From: Candidatus Thorarchaeota archaeon
Lineage (GTDB): Archaea; Asgardarchaeota; Thorarchaeia; Thorarchaeales; Thorarchaeaceae
Assembly (NCBI GenBank): GCA_021498125.1
Contig: JAIZWL010000001.1
Span: 447,434 to 511,433, forward strand
Length of the DNA: 64,000 nucleotides
Reading direction: 5' to 3'
Within the stretch, counting starts at the first letter, position 1; every line of letters starts with the position of its first letter. Shown here in pieces: positions 34,299 through 43,600 of this stretch. Both the position numbers and the translations under genes were made by a program. The notes under the pieces were generated by a model. It saw only the letters and a list, made by a program, of their open reading frames with translations, was not told the DNA's origin and did not search any database.

Positions 34299-36306
34299 TA
34301 TTGACTGCAACGCCCCTCTGGAATCTCAGCATCTCTTGCCCATTCAAGACAGCGCGACCTACTGCAATGAGGTTTCCGTCCGGATCCTGCACAATGACCT
34401 CTTCCCCTGCACGTAATTCTGAATCCGCCTCGATCACAAACTTAGCAAGTGCAGACTTGCCCGCTATGATGAACTCGACGGCATCGGAGTGCATCTTTAC
34501 TTGATATCTGGTAGGGAGCCTCATTCTCTCAAGTAACAGTCCTCCTGCAACAGTGGGTGCAAGGAGTCCTGTAGTGGGGACCATCGTGAATAGCACTTCT
34601 TCTCCCCGTTTGACATAGCGAATCTTCCCAGTCCCTTTCGAGACCTCAATACGTATGTTCTCAGGAAGAAGTGATGAATCGACATTCCATTGGAATGCCA
34701 TTACAGCTCTCAGTTTTCTTTTTGTCCATAGTTCCACATGTTTGTCTTCAGTGGCAATTTCTTCAATGATGGCTGATGCGCTGTCCAAGATCTGGACTGG
34801 AAGTGATTTTTTTACGATCTCGGAGAGCCGATTGGTCGGTGTGGTTCGATTGAACCAGAAGACTTCCTTTACCTTCAACTCGTGAATGAACTCTTCGACT
34901 CTCTGTTCTACAATCGCCATCGTATCCGCATCAATTCGTTGAGGGAAGATCGTCTGCTGGACCGGGTGGATGTGTTCTAGCTCCCACGGGACAATCCCAA
35001 ATGGGGTCACAAAGGCAAGCAATGCTCTTTCCGAGGAAGTTTTTCGGATTGCATCAACAATGGTCGGTGTGGTTTCTGCGAAAGGTCTGTCTGCTATGTG
35101 AGGGATTAATACCAGAGATCTCGTCTTTTTGTATGGGTATGATTTGATCATGCGCATGTGAAATCTGTAGAACGGGACGGTGCGTACGGTTTCAGGGCCT
35201 GTATAGAATATCGATGCGTTGCCTCCTACCGGATGTGCCTGTTCGAGCAACCCTACATTGTCGAGCAGAGTGTGAAATGCCTCATACAGACTGGGATGGG
35301 CTCGTGCTCGTTCAGCCACAAGATCCAAGAGCTTGCCATCAAGTATCGCCTGTCTGACCCGGCGCATCTCAGCGGCAGTCACATAGAGATTATGCCTCAT
35401 CAATGCTCTATGGCGTTCTGCGGCCTTCATCTGCTTGAGATCGTCTGCTGTTGTACTACTGCATACAGGGCAATCACATGGCAACTCCCGCAACTGATGC
35501 AGATGTACTGTCCCTGTGGTCAGCATCATTCTATCATCTTCTGCGAATTTTGCGTACGATGCAGAGTCAAAGAAGTCGGAACCCAATGCGGCTGCGAGTG
35601 CGAGAAACATCGGATGTCCGCAACCAAAGAGATGGACTGGTCGATCCGGTGGAAGATACCTCTTTGCTGCAAGAGCCGCCCTGACGACATCCGCATAGCG
35701 GTACTGTTCCATCATGGGCACGACACCACCTATTGGATGAACGTCAAAGTCAAGATCGGCGAGAATCTGTGACGAATGTTCTCTCAGGTCCGGATAGATG
35801 CCTCCCTGCACAGTACCTGCTAGGTACATCTCTCCTTTTTCGGCTACTGAGATCTTTGCCCGCTCTAATGAAACCTCCACATCTCTCTCGACTTGTTCGC
35901 GTCCAGCATCGGGTGATGAGAACACATCGAGGATGGTTCCGATATCCGATCCAATGTCTCTCTGAAACCGAACGATCTCAAGGGGGTCGATCTCTCCCTC
36001 TGGTAAGTCGTGAAAGTACATCTGGAACGTTCCTGAGTCGGTCATTATGGGGCCTTCAAAATCAAGGAGGGTATGAATTCCCTCCGATTCGGCAACACTT
36101 CGAAATCGTTTCTGTCGGTTGATAATGTACGAGTTTGTTATGACCATCTGAAACTGGAACTCCTCGACCAGCTCCCTGGGGCGAATCTCCGACTTGCCCG
36201 GATGTACCACTGGCATGAGCAATGGTGTTGTCACAGTACCATGTCTTGTCTTGAACATCCCAATGCGGCTGAGTCCATCTTTCGCTCGTATCTCGAAATT
36301 ATTCAT
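34276..36306 (-). CDS. tgtA: Archaeosine tRNA-guanine transglycosylase with PUA domain
   Basis: Exchanges guanine-15 of tRNA for preQ0, the precursor of archaeosine. The TIM-barrel catalytic domain has IMTDSGTFQM and LGSDFFDSASYAKFAEDDR with the two catalytic Asp, and the zinc site CDCPVC followed by the RHNLYV His. A middle domain (DUF5591-like) and a C-terminal PUA domain (LPTRYQVKMHSDAVEFI ... AGEEVIVQDPDGNLIAVGRA) complete the archaeal architecture. At 676 residues it is a full-length, unsplit form. The ATG is at 36306. It is convergent with the ABC ATPase with a 23-base overlap. Confidence 0.94.
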   Translation of the reverse strand: MNNFEIRAKDGLSRIGMFKTRHGTVTTPLLMPVVHPGKSEIRPRELVEEFQFQMVITNSYIINRQKRFRSVAESEGIHTLLDFEGPIMTDSGTFQMYFHDLPEGEIDPLEIVRFQRDIGSDIGTILDVFSSPDAGREQVERDVEVSLERAKISVAEKGEMYLAGTVQGGIYPDLREHSSQILADLDFDVHPIGGVVPMMEQYRYADVVRAALAAKRYLPPDRPVHLFGCGHPMFLALAAALGSDFFDSASYAKFAEDDRMMLTTGTVHLHQLRELPCDCPVCSSTTADDLKQMKAAERHRALMRHNLYVTAAEMRRVRQAILDGKLLDLVAERARAHPSLYEAFHTLLDNVGLLEQAHPVGGNASIFYTGPETVRTVPFYRFHMRMIKSYPYKKTRSLVLIPHIADRPFAETTPTIVDAIRKTSSERALLAFVTPFGIVPWELEHIHPVQQTIFPQRIDADTMAIVEQRVEEFIHELKVKEVFWFNRTTPTNRLSEIVKKSLPVQILDSASAIIEEIATEDKHVELWTKRKLRAVMAFQWNVDSSLLPENIRIEVSKGTGKIRYVKRGEEVLFTMVPTTGLLAPTVAGGLLLERMRLPTRYQVKMHSDAVEFIIAGKSALAKFVIEADSELRAGEEVIVQDPDGNLIAVGRAVLNGQEMLRFQRGVAVNIRHSKKL

Positions 36307-36401
36307 TGGTCACTCCTCGCAGGGCTCGTAAAATCGGCTCTAAACAATTTCAACCATTCCATATCGAACACCTTAAGATAGTATGCATCTTGGAGTAGGT
36401 G

Positions 36402-37685
36402 ATGACTTCTCAGACTGCACTACTCGTACAACTTCGCCGATCATTCGACCCCAATCTGTTGGATGAGTTCACGGCCCTAGCAGAGAGTGCAGGATATACA
36501 GTACTTGATACCTTTGACATCATCGGATATCCCTCTACAAGGTACGCGATCTCCTCCGGGAAGGTTGAAGAAATCAAGACGTGGCTTGAGATTAACGAGC
36601 CAGATGTTGTGTTGTTCTCACCTTTTCTCAAGTCCAGTCAGATGTATCGCCTCATGGAGACCTGGGATGTCGAGGTACGTGACCGTACACAGATCATTCT
36701 AGAGATCTTTGATCGACAGGCTCGAACGCTCCAAGCAAAGCTCCAGATTGATGAGGCGCGCCTTCAGTATGAACTTCCATTCATCAGGCATCAGTTACGA
36801 ATGCGTCTTCAAAAAGAACATACTGGCGCCCGTCCCGTCGGTGAGCAGATCGGAGCCGGAGAGGATCTACTCAACCTTCGTGTCATGGAGATCAGGCGCA
36901 GGATTGCTAATATTCGTGCCAAACTAGAGAAGATATCCCAAGCTCAGGAACTCAAGAGAAAGCGACGTTCCGCTGAGGGATTTCTGGAAGTGGCCCTTGC
37001 AGGTTATACCAATGCTGGTAAGAGTACACTCCATCGTGCTCTGACCGGTTCCACAGTAGAGGTGGCGGACCAACTGTTCACCACACTGAGCACTAAGGCT
37101 GCGACAATGACCGCATTAGATCGGCGTGTGATCCTCAACGACTCGGTCGGATTCATCAGCGACCTTCCCTCGTCACTTCTCAAAGCGTTCAATACCACCC
37201 TCATGGAGATTGGTGGAGCCGATGTCATCGTCGTTGTTATCGATGGGTCTGATTCACTTGATGAGATCCTTCGCAAGACCAATACCTGTCTTGATACATT
37301 CCGCGAGATCGGGGTCAATGGGATTCCGATGATTGCCGCATTGAACAAAATCGATCGCATTGACAATTCAGAGCTGCCCGCTCGCATTGATGCGGTCTCG
37401 GAACTTGTAGGCGAGGTTGTTCCGATCTCCGCTAAGACCGGGGAGAACTTGGACGCACTGCTTGATGCTGTTGAGATGCATCTTCCTCAACTCTCGCGAT
37501 ATTCTCTTAGTCTCCCCTATGGTGACGAGAGCATGTCGCTTCTCTCGTGGATTCATGATAACGGTCTTGTGTATTCGGAAAAATACGAGGAAGACACTAT
37601 CAAGATAGAGGCTGATCTACCAGAGGATGCTGCTCAACGTCTTTTCAAGACGCTCCCTGTTGGTTCTCTTCATCGACTCGAGTGA
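36402..37685 (+). CDS. hflX: HflX-type ribosome-associated GTPase
   Basis: About 427 residues. The N-terminal HflX domain has the Gly-rich/basic segment IRHQLRMRLQKEHTGARPVGEQIGAGE and a coiled coil (LRVMEIRRRIANIRAKLEKI). The G domain has ALAGYTNAGKSTLHRALTG, LFTTLSTKA, NDSVGFISDLP and AALNKIDRID. HflX splits or rescues stalled ribosomes in bacteria, and archaeal homologues bind the large subunit. ATG 36402 after GGAGTAGGTG is preferred to GTG 36399. It leads the co-directional C1 gene set that follows, but a functional link is not implied. Confidence 0.93.
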   Translation: MTSQTALLVQLRRSFDPNLLDEFTALAESAGYTVLDTFDIIGYPSTRYAISSGKVEEIKTWLEINEPDVVLFSPFLKSSQMYRLMETWDVEVRDRTQIILEIFDRQARTLQAKLQIDEARLQYELPFIRHQLRMRLQKEHTGARPVGEQIGAGEDLLNLRVMEIRRRIANIRAKLEKISQAQELKRKRRSAEGFLEVALAGYTNAGKSTLHRALTGSTVEVADQLFTTLSTKAATMTALDRRVILNDSVGFISDLPSSLLKAFNTTLMEIGGADVIVVVIDGSDSLDEILRKTNTCLDTFREIGVNGIPMIAALNKIDRIDNSELPARIDAVSELVGEVVPISAKTGENLDALLDAVEMHLPQLSRYSLSLPYGDESMSLLSWIHDNGLVYSEKYEEDTIKIEADLPEDAAQRLFKTLPVGSLHRLE

Positions 37686-37749
37686 CCATTGCGTTGTACG
37701 TGGTGATTTATCAGGCAATCATATTCTGCCCGGCATGGTGGTCGTTTCA

Positions 37750-38412
37750 ATGATTGCGATGGAACTGAAACCCGTAGAAGAGATCCTTCAGATGTTAGAA
37801 GGTTACCAGAAGATAGTTCTCTTTGGTGATAGTGGCTGTGCCCAGATGTGTGATGTGGGCGGCTATCTTCAACTCGAAGACATGGATGATCTTTTGACCT
37901 CACATGGGAAGACAGTCCTTGGTTACGTCTTTGTGGAGGGTGGAATGTGTGACGGTCACGCACTACGCCGCACAATCGCTGACAAAATGGATATGCTTGA
38001 AGATGCTGATGTGTTCCTTATTCAAGCCTGTGGAGTTGGAGCGCAAATGGTCACAGAGATGATCCCGTCAAAGGAGGCCTTTCCAGCCACGAATTCGGAG
38101 TTTTTAGGATCCACTCCTGAACGGTTCCACCATTATGAGCGATGCTCCATGTGCGGGGACTGTGTGCTTCATCTCACAGGAGGTATATGTCCGATCACGC
38201 GATGTGCAAAGGGGTTGCTGAACGGACCGTGTGGTGGTTCCATGAACGGAAAGTGTGCAGTCAATCCCGACCAAGACTGCGCCTGGCAATTGATCTATGA
38301 CCGTCTGAAAGCACTCGGAAAGTTATCCAATATTCGTAAGATGTGGGGTCTGCGCGATTGGAGTCTGACTCATCGACCTCGGAAGATTGAGCATGTAGAA
38401 ACTATGGTCTGA
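37750..38412 (+). CDS. metV: MetV-like methylene-tetrahydrofolate reductase C-terminal-type Fe-S/zinc protein
   Basis: About 220 residues carrying the MTHFR C-terminal-like domain found in MetV, the partner of MetF in acetogens. The Cys-rich signature is CSMCGDCVLHLTGGICPIT, then RCAKGLLNGPCGGSMNGKC and a DCAW. The N-terminal half has further Cys (SGCAQMCDVGGY, GGMCDGH, QACGVGA). It probably provides the electron entry to MetF through Fe-S centres. The start is probably ATG 37750, or ATG 37735; the longer frame from 37627 overlaps hflX and is unlikely. It lies 200 bases before metF. Confidence 0.85.
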   Translation: MIAMELKPVEEILQMLEGYQKIVLFGDSGCAQMCDVGGYLQLEDMDDLLTSHGKTVLGYVFVEGGMCDGHALRRTIADKMDMLEDADVFLIQACGVGAQMVTEMIPSKEAFPATNSEFLGSTPERFHHYERCSMCGDCVLHLTGGICPITRCAKGLLNGPCGGSMNGKCAVNPDQDCAWQLIYDRLKALGKLSNIRKMWGLRDWSLTHRPRKIEHVETMV

Positions 38413-38609
38413 CCTGCAACAAGTGAGTCTACTGATGACAGACTGAATCATCTCTATCGGTTAATTCTGTAGTATTTGATGAAGTATGAACTATATTCTT
38501 TGGCCGATTTTCAATTGACTTGCTCATTTGCCCATGGTTGGAATCAAAACAGATATAGGCTAACATCAATCGGCCAAGGTAGTCAACAGATGTAGACAGA
38601 GAGGTGTAA

Positions 38610-39533
38610 ACACTCACTAAATTACAGAGATTACTTGAAAATGGCGAATTTGTTGTAACTTCTGAAGTCGGGCCTCCTCATGGTTCTGACAGCAGTCTTT
38701 TGACAACAAAAATAAATCAATTGAAAAAACACTGCGATGCCATTAACATCACTGACAATGTTCGTGGAATTCCCTCCATGGATAGCATGGTCTGTTCACA
38801 TTTTGTGCTTCAGTCTGGCGCTGAGCCGGTCATGCAAGTTTCGGCACGAGATCGGAATCGCATTCTTTTGCAAAGTTCTCTATATGGTGCGTATGCATTA
38901 GGAATCAGAAACGTGCTCTTCATCACAGGGGATCACCCTCGACATGGGACACATCCTCATGCAAAGGTGGTCTTCGACTTTGATTCGATTCAGGCCCTTC
39001 AGATTGCCCGAGGCCTCATGGATGGGACCGATCTTGCAGGCCAAGAGCTTGAGGGCGTTCCGGAATTCTTTCTTGGAGCGACCTTCAATCCCTATGCTGA
39101 CCCGCTGGAACTTCAGGTCTGGCGTGTTGAGAAGAAACGCGACTCTGGCGCGAAGTTCTTTCAGACACAGGCCATCTATGATCTCTCCCGCTTTGAGGAG
39201 TTTATGAACGGAGTACGTCGTCTTGATGTTCATGTCTTGGCGGGGGTCATCCCTCTAAAAGGTCCCAAAATGGCTCGATTCATGAACAATAGGATTCCCG
39301 GTATCGTGGTTCCCGAAGAGATTATTACCCGTCTTGAACGAGCAGGAACTGGTCTGACCGGAAATGAAAAACAGGAGGCCGTCAGAAACGAGGGACTCCT
39401 GATTGCTCTTGAGACCATCGAGGCGCTACGTACGATCGATGGGGTCAGTGGAATCCACATTATGGCCGTGGGTTGGGAAGACAAGGTTTCCGATCTCGTT
39501 GAGCGGGCCGGATTATTCCCGCGTCCTGAATGA
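38610..39533 (+). CDS. metF: Methylenetetrahydrofolate (or methylene-pterin) reductase MetF, no canonical start codon
   Basis: Reduces methylene-pterin to methyl-pterin. The TIM-barrel family features are FVVTSEVGPPHG with the catalytic Glu near the N-terminus, NITDNVRGIPSM, LQSGAEPVMQVSARDRNR, GIRNVLFITGDHP and FFQTQAIYD. Homology begins at about 38616-38640 (TKLQRLLENGEF), yet from the in-frame TAA at 38607-38609 to TTG 38700 there is no ATG, GTG or TTG. TTG 38700 would delete the catalytic-Glu strand. A good ribosome-binding site GAGGTG (38601-38606) precedes, with CTC at 38613 in the expected place. Either initiation is unusual or the assembly has an error here. MetV, MtrH and MtrA genes flank it. 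Confidence 0.88.
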   Translation, partial: TLTKLQRLLENGEFVVTSEVGPPHGSDSSLLTTKINQLKKHCDAINITDNVRGIPSMDSMVCSHFVLQSGAEPVMQVSARDRNRILLQSSLYGAYALGIRNVLFITGDHPRHGTHPHAKVVFDFDSIQALQIARGLMDGTDLAGQELEGVPEFFLGATFNPYADPLELQVWRVEKKRDSGAKFFQTQAIYDLSRFEEFMNGVRRLDVHVLAGVIPLKGPKMARFMNNRIPGIVVPEEIITRLERAGTGLTGNEKQEAVRNEGLLIALETIEALRTIDGVSGIHIMAVGWEDKVSDLVERAGLFPRPE

Positions 39534-39545
39534 TGAGGTGATAGC

Positions 39546-40463
39546 GTGTTCATATTCAAGAAGGAACAGCAGGTAGTTGATATTGATGGCATTCGTCTTG
39601 GTGGACAGCCCGGAGAGAACCCAACAGTTCTGGTTGGGGGTCTCTTCTTCAAGGGGCAACCTATTGTGGAGGACATGAAGGAGGGCAGGTTCAATACTGC
39701 CTTGGCACAAGAGTGGATCGATATGGCTCACCTGATGGTCGAAACGACTGGCCATCCTATGATCATTCAAGCCTACGGTCGAACCCCCACTGCCATGGAG
39801 CGCCATCTGTCTTGGGTCGCTGATAATTTCGAAGGCCCCTTCATGTTCGAGTCCACAAGTGCAAAGGCCCGTGTCCGTGGTATCGAGTACTGTGATGAAG
39901 CAGGCCTTGCGGATCGGGCGATCTATAATTCTATCAATCTCTCAATGAAGGAACAAGAGAAAGAGTTGCTCAGTCAGAGCAATATCAACGCGGCCGTAGT
40001 TCTAGGCTGGTCGCCACGGGCCACATCACTGCCAGATCGAATGGAGACCGTCAAGAGTATGGTGTCTGAGGCTGAGGCCCTTGGCATTGAGAGAATGTTG
40101 GTGGACCCGGCCACACTTCCAGTGGGCGCAGGGTATGGTCTTGAGTATCGTACAACTCTTGCGATCAAGTCCGAGCTAGGTCTGCCTACCTGTCTTGGAC
40201 CGCATAACGCTCCATCCGCATGGAGGTTTCTCAAGCAGGAGGGCTTTAATGACGAGAGCCCTCATCTTGCCTCTATTGTGGCGGCGACTGTGGCTGCGCA
40301 GATTCTGGCCACAGATGCGATCATGTATGGTTCCATGGTTCGGACAAGAGAGGTATTCACGGCAGTGGCCCTGATCGGAAATGCTCTGGCCTCTGCAGCT
40401 GCTGAGGCAAGTCATGCTCTGGGTAAAGAGCTCGAACTCTTCGAACCGAAAACAGAAGAATAG
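39546..40463 (+). CDS. mtrH: MtrH-like methyltransferase subunit, copy 1
   Basis: A homologue of tetrahydromethanopterin S-methyltransferase subunit H, which moves the methyl group from the pterin to the corrinoid of MtrA. It is a 305-residue TIM-barrel protein with VDIDGIRLGGQPGENPTVLVGGLFF, FMFESTSAKARVRGIEYC, AIYNSINLS, MLVDPATLPVGAGYG and CLGPHNAPSAW. The start is GTG 39546 after AGGTGAT. It lies 11 bases before mtrA. Soluble methyltransferases of this family also occur in non-methanogens, where they feed other methyl donors or acceptors. The copy at 41167 is clearly homologous but divergent. Confidence 0.9.
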   Translation: MFIFKKEQQVVDIDGIRLGGQPGENPTVLVGGLFFKGQPIVEDMKEGRFNTALAQEWIDMAHLMVETTGHPMIIQAYGRTPTAMERHLSWVADNFEGPFMFESTSAKARVRGIEYCDEAGLADRAIYNSINLSMKEQEKELLSQSNINAAVVLGWSPRATSLPDRMETVKSMVSEAEALGIERMLVDPATLPVGAGYGLEYRTTLAIKSELGLPTCLGPHNAPSAWRFLKQEGFNDESPHLASIVAATVAAQILATDAIMYGSMVRTREVFTAVALIGNALASAAAEASHALGKELELFEPKTEE

Positions 40464-40474
40464 GAGGCTATAGC

Positions 40475-41170
40475 TTGAGTGAATCTGATGGTCGTAAGTG
40501 GCCTCCCGCTCCCGGTGACTACGAGATTGGAAACCCCTCTGATTCAGTCGCCATATGCACCTTGGGGAAAAAGTTTGACGTGCCTACTGAATACGCAATT
40601 ATAGGCACATGCAAGACCGAGAATATTGGAATTGAACGTGTGCTTATCAATGTCATATCCAATCCACACATTCGCTATTTCATTCTGGCTGGCCCTGAGA
40701 TTCCCGGTCATAGAACTGGGACTTCTCTTCGAAGTCTTCACAAGAATGGGGTTGATCCATCTACACGGAAGATCATCGAGGCTGAGGGGGCTATTCCATA
40801 TATTGAAAATATTCCAATAGAGGCGGTTGAACGTTTCAGGTCACAGGTTGAGCTTATCGACATGATGAACGTATCCGATCCCACACGGATTGCAGAGATC
40901 GCTTCGCAGCTTCATGAGAAAGATGTTGAGCCGTTCTTTGAAGACCCCTTCTGGATCGAGTTCACCCATGATACGCGGAGTTCCGGCCCACGAATATCAA
41001 GTGGGGATATCTTTGTTCTCCCGGAATATGGTCTTGCGCTAGACCCTGCTACTTCAGAACTTGGAGGAGGCGCAACTTCGGCAGTGGTCTCTCTGCCTCC
41101 GAATCATGTGATTATTGAGATCTTGTCCGATGAGTCTGGGACTATTTTGCTTGGAAAGGAGGTACAATGA
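40475..41170 (+). CDS. mtrA: MtrA-like corrinoid-binding protein, soluble form
   Basis: A homologue of Mtr subunit A, the corrinoid carrier. It reads WPPAPGDYEIGNPSDSVAIC, TCKTENIGIERVLINVISNP, then GPEIPGHRTGTSLRSLHKNG, which contains the conserved His of the GHxTG motif thought to ligate cobalt, and AIPYIENIPIEAVERF. It lacks the C-terminal membrane helix of the methanogen protein and has instead a soluble beta-rich C-terminus (SSGDIFVLPEYGLALDP ... VIIEILSDE). The start is TTG 40475 behind TAGGAGG. Its stop overlaps the ATG of the second mtrH. Confidence 0.9.
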   Translation: MSESDGRKWPPAPGDYEIGNPSDSVAICTLGKKFDVPTEYAIIGTCKTENIGIERVLINVISNPHIRYFILAGPEIPGHRTGTSLRSLHKNGVDPSTRKIIEAEGAIPYIENIPIEAVERFRSQVELIDMMNVSDPTRIAEIASQLHEKDVEPFFEDPFWIEFTHDTRSSGPRISSGDIFVLPEYGLALDPATSELGGGATSAVVSLPPNHVIIEILSDESGTILLGKEVQ

Positions 41171-42105
41171 TGTTTGCGTTTGAGAAAGAACAGGTCGTCT
41201 ATACTATTGGTGATGTCCGAATTGGGGGATCTCCTGGAGAGAACCCGACAGTCCTTGCGGGGTCGATATTCTACGAAGGCGATAAGATCGTTGAAGATGC
41301 CGTTCATGGAGTCTTTGATCGTAAGACCGCGGAGAGCCTCATAAATAGACAGGACGAGCTAGCTGAGATCACTGGTAATCCTACGATTGTTCAGGTGGTC
41401 GCCTCAAGTTCTGAGGCGCTTCTCAAGTATCTCGAATTTGTCGCTGATGTCACCGATGCGCCGATCATCATTGATTCCACAACAGCCGAGGTGCGGGTTG
41501 CAGGTCTCAGATATTCTGAGGAGATTGGCCTATTAGACAATGTGATCTATAACTCGTTAAACATCTCAGCCACTGCTGATGAACTGGAGGCATTATCAGA
41601 AGTGACCCCGGACTCGGCTATTGTCTTGGCATTCAATCCACAGGACACATCAATTGCTGGCAGGCGAAAGGTGCTTGATGAGGGTGGGCTCGATCTTGAA
41701 CGTGGTCTGTTACCTATTGTCGAAGACCTAGGTATCTCCAAGCCACTTCTTGATACAGCAACCACTGCCATTGGCTCGGGCGCAGGATCGTCTATTGGTT
41801 TCATCTTTGTTGCAAAGGCTACCTATGGGCTTCCTACTGGGTCTGGTGTTCATAATGCTCCGGTCTCATGGCCTTGGCTTCGCGAGTATAAGAAACAAGA
41901 CAAGGCTGCGTACAAGACCTGTGATGTTTCCTCCAGTCTTCTTGTTCTCATGATGGGTGCAGACTATGTTCTCTATGGACCAATCAAGAATGCGGACTTG
42001 GTCTTTCCAGTAGTCGCTATGGGCAATGTATTCATGGGGGAATTTGCAAATACTGAATTAGGGATCGAGCCCTCTGAGAACCACCCCTTCAGCCGGCTAG
42101 TGTAG
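41167..42105 (+). CDS. mtrH: MtrH-like methyltransferase subunit, copy 2
   Basis: A second MtrH homologue of 312 residues: VYTIGDVRIGGSPGENPTVLAG, IIIDSTTAEVRVAGLRY, VIYNSLNISATADELEAL, LLDTATTAIGSGAGSS and SGVHNAPVSWPW. The ATG overlaps the mtrA stop (ATGA), so translation is coupled. Having MtrH on both sides of one MtrA suggests two methyl donors or acceptors sharing one corrinoid protein, or a heteromeric methyltransferase; that is inference. Pterin-binding differences between copies would need structural comparison. Confidence 0.9.
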   Translation: MMFAFEKEQVVYTIGDVRIGGSPGENPTVLAGSIFYEGDKIVEDAVHGVFDRKTAESLINRQDELAEITGNPTIVQVVASSSEALLKYLEFVADVTDAPIIIDSTTAEVRVAGLRYSEEIGLLDNVIYNSLNISATADELEALSEVTPDSAIVLAFNPQDTSIAGRRKVLDEGGLDLERGLLPIVEDLGISKPLLDTATTAIGSGAGSSIGFIFVAKATYGLPTGSGVHNAPVSWPWLREYKKQDKAAYKTCDVSSSLLVLMMGADYVLYGPIKNADLVFPVVAMGNVFMGEFANTELGIEPSENHPFSRLV

Positions 42106-42124
42106 ATCTCTGGAGACAAAGAGT

Positions 42125-43546
42125 GTGACCTTCCGTATCGTGAGACCCAAGAGCATGAGTATCTCCTCTCTTCGTCGGGGGCCGTTCTATACGGTTGCCT
42201 CTGTCGAATTGGGGAATACGACGACCAAATGCATCATAGTTTCGACCAATCTTAAGACAGGTGAGATGTTTGAGATTGCCAAAGAGGTGCGTCTGACCAA
42301 GACCGTTCGTCCTCCGCGGGATGATGAGTCTGTCTTTGGTAGCACTCTCGTGGGGATCGACTTGACCCGCGAATCGGTGGCTGAGCTGGTGCGTGATGTT
42401 CTTCTTGCTGCTGTCGGGAAGGTCCATCTAGACATAAACGAGGACATCCATTTTGTTGTGCGATCTACAGGTGTGACGGCAGGCTTCGCACACCCTGAGG
42501 ATGTGGGTGAGATGGTGAAAGCCTTGGCCGAGGGCTGCCTTGCTGCAGGAATCCCACCTCGAAAGATGACGGCCTCGATCTCTCCTGCAAATCTTCCTCC
42601 GGGCATTCGTCAATACACATGGCTAAAGAAGGTCTACTTTGATGGTGCCGTTGCAGGATCTCTTCCGCCCTCAAACACTGAGATAGTGGCCAATGAGATG
42701 GAGGGCGAGCTTGTCACAGCCGGTCTAAAGGGTGCTGCAAAGTCTACAACAATTGACTTTCGGAATCCTGTGATGACGCTTGATTTTGGAACGACTCTTG
42801 CAGGACGTATCACTGACAATGGAAGTCCCTATGCTAAGACCGTCGGTTCTTTTGCCGGTCTGGGCGGAGCGATCCCCGATGCTATTATTCGTGGGACCGA
42901 TCTTGTAGATGCCAAGATGGGCAGTGTGATCGAGGTCAAACTCCCAAAACGCTATCGCCTATTGGATATTGCAGATCATTGGTTAGACGTACTCGACAAG
43001 ATAATTCGAGTGGCCCACGTTCCGGATGGGGTCTCCCGTTATGGTACAGTCCCAGTCAATACACGCGCCGCCGCGGAATCCGGTGTCGCCTTGATCGGTG
43101 TGGATGCTGGAACGAACGGTTCAGGACTTGAACAACTACGACGCCTTGGTCAGGAGATATACGAGACCGAAGGTCTCCCTATGCTTATCTCAGTGATTGA
43201 CCATGTCCAATCCAATATTGTTCAGCGTCTTGTGGCGATTGCGGAGTCTGAGGGCCTGATCTTTCCAGAGACCTCTCTCGGTCTCACCGGGCGTGCAATA
43301 ACTTCAGGCGCAAAACCGCGAATCATTGCGAATGCGCTCCATCTCGACAATGGAGAATTATGGACGGCCTCTCACGATCTTCTCTTTGCAGAGGATGGGC
43401 TTGCTATGGGTGCTGGCGTGGCAGCAAGGTGTATGAACTCTCTAGGCACCCCCCGGAATCCGATGGGTGGCAGGCGTGGGGAGGGTTGTGTCATGGCATC
43501 ACGGATGAAACTGCAACGAAGAGATCAACAATCCGATGAGCATTGA
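42125..43546 (+). CDS. Methanogenesis-marker-14-like ASKHA-fold ATPase
   Basis: A 473-residue protein whose text matches my memory of the methanogenesis marker 14 (DUF2114) family: VASVELGNTTTKCIIV as phosphate-1 loop, VVRSTGVTAGFAHPEDV, AEGCLAAGIPPRKMT, KKVYFDGAVAG, ANEMEGELVTAGLKG and MTLDFGTTLAGRITDNGSPY as phosphate-2 loop. The ASKHA nucleotide-binding pattern is shared with corrinoid-protein reactivases such as RamA/RACo, but no ferredoxin-type Cys cluster is present. It directly follows mtrH-mtrA-mtrH and starts at GTG 42125. A role in keeping the MtrA corrinoid active is a reasonable inference. Confidence 0.7.
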   Translation: MTFRIVRPKSMSISSLRRGPFYTVASVELGNTTTKCIIVSTNLKTGEMFEIAKEVRLTKTVRPPRDDESVFGSTLVGIDLTRESVAELVRDVLLAAVGKVHLDINEDIHFVVRSTGVTAGFAHPEDVGEMVKALAEGCLAAGIPPRKMTASISPANLPPGIRQYTWLKKVYFDGAVAGSLPPSNTEIVANEMEGELVTAGLKGAAKSTTIDFRNPVMTLDFGTTLAGRITDNGSPYAKTVGSFAGLGGAIPDAIIRGTDLVDAKMGSVIEVKLPKRYRLLDIADHWLDVLDKIIRVAHVPDGVSRYGTVPVNTRAAAESGVALIGVDAGTNGSGLEQLRRLGQEIYETEGLPMLISVIDHVQSNIVQRLVAIAESEGLIFPETSLGLTGRAITSGAKPRIIANALHLDNGELWTASHDLLFAEDGLAMGAGVAARCMNSLGTPRNPMGGRRGEGCVMASRMKLQRRDQQSDEH

Positions 43547-43600
43547 CTGCTTCGTAGTCTTTAACTAGCATTGCCTTGTCGTCCTGTTGAGGCCACTCTA

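Noticed and set aside
42125-43546. Reading the ASKHA protein as a glutamate mutase MutL or hydantoinase
   Set aside because: The phosphate loops are generic for the fold, but the whole text and its Mtr neighbours fit the marker-14 family better.
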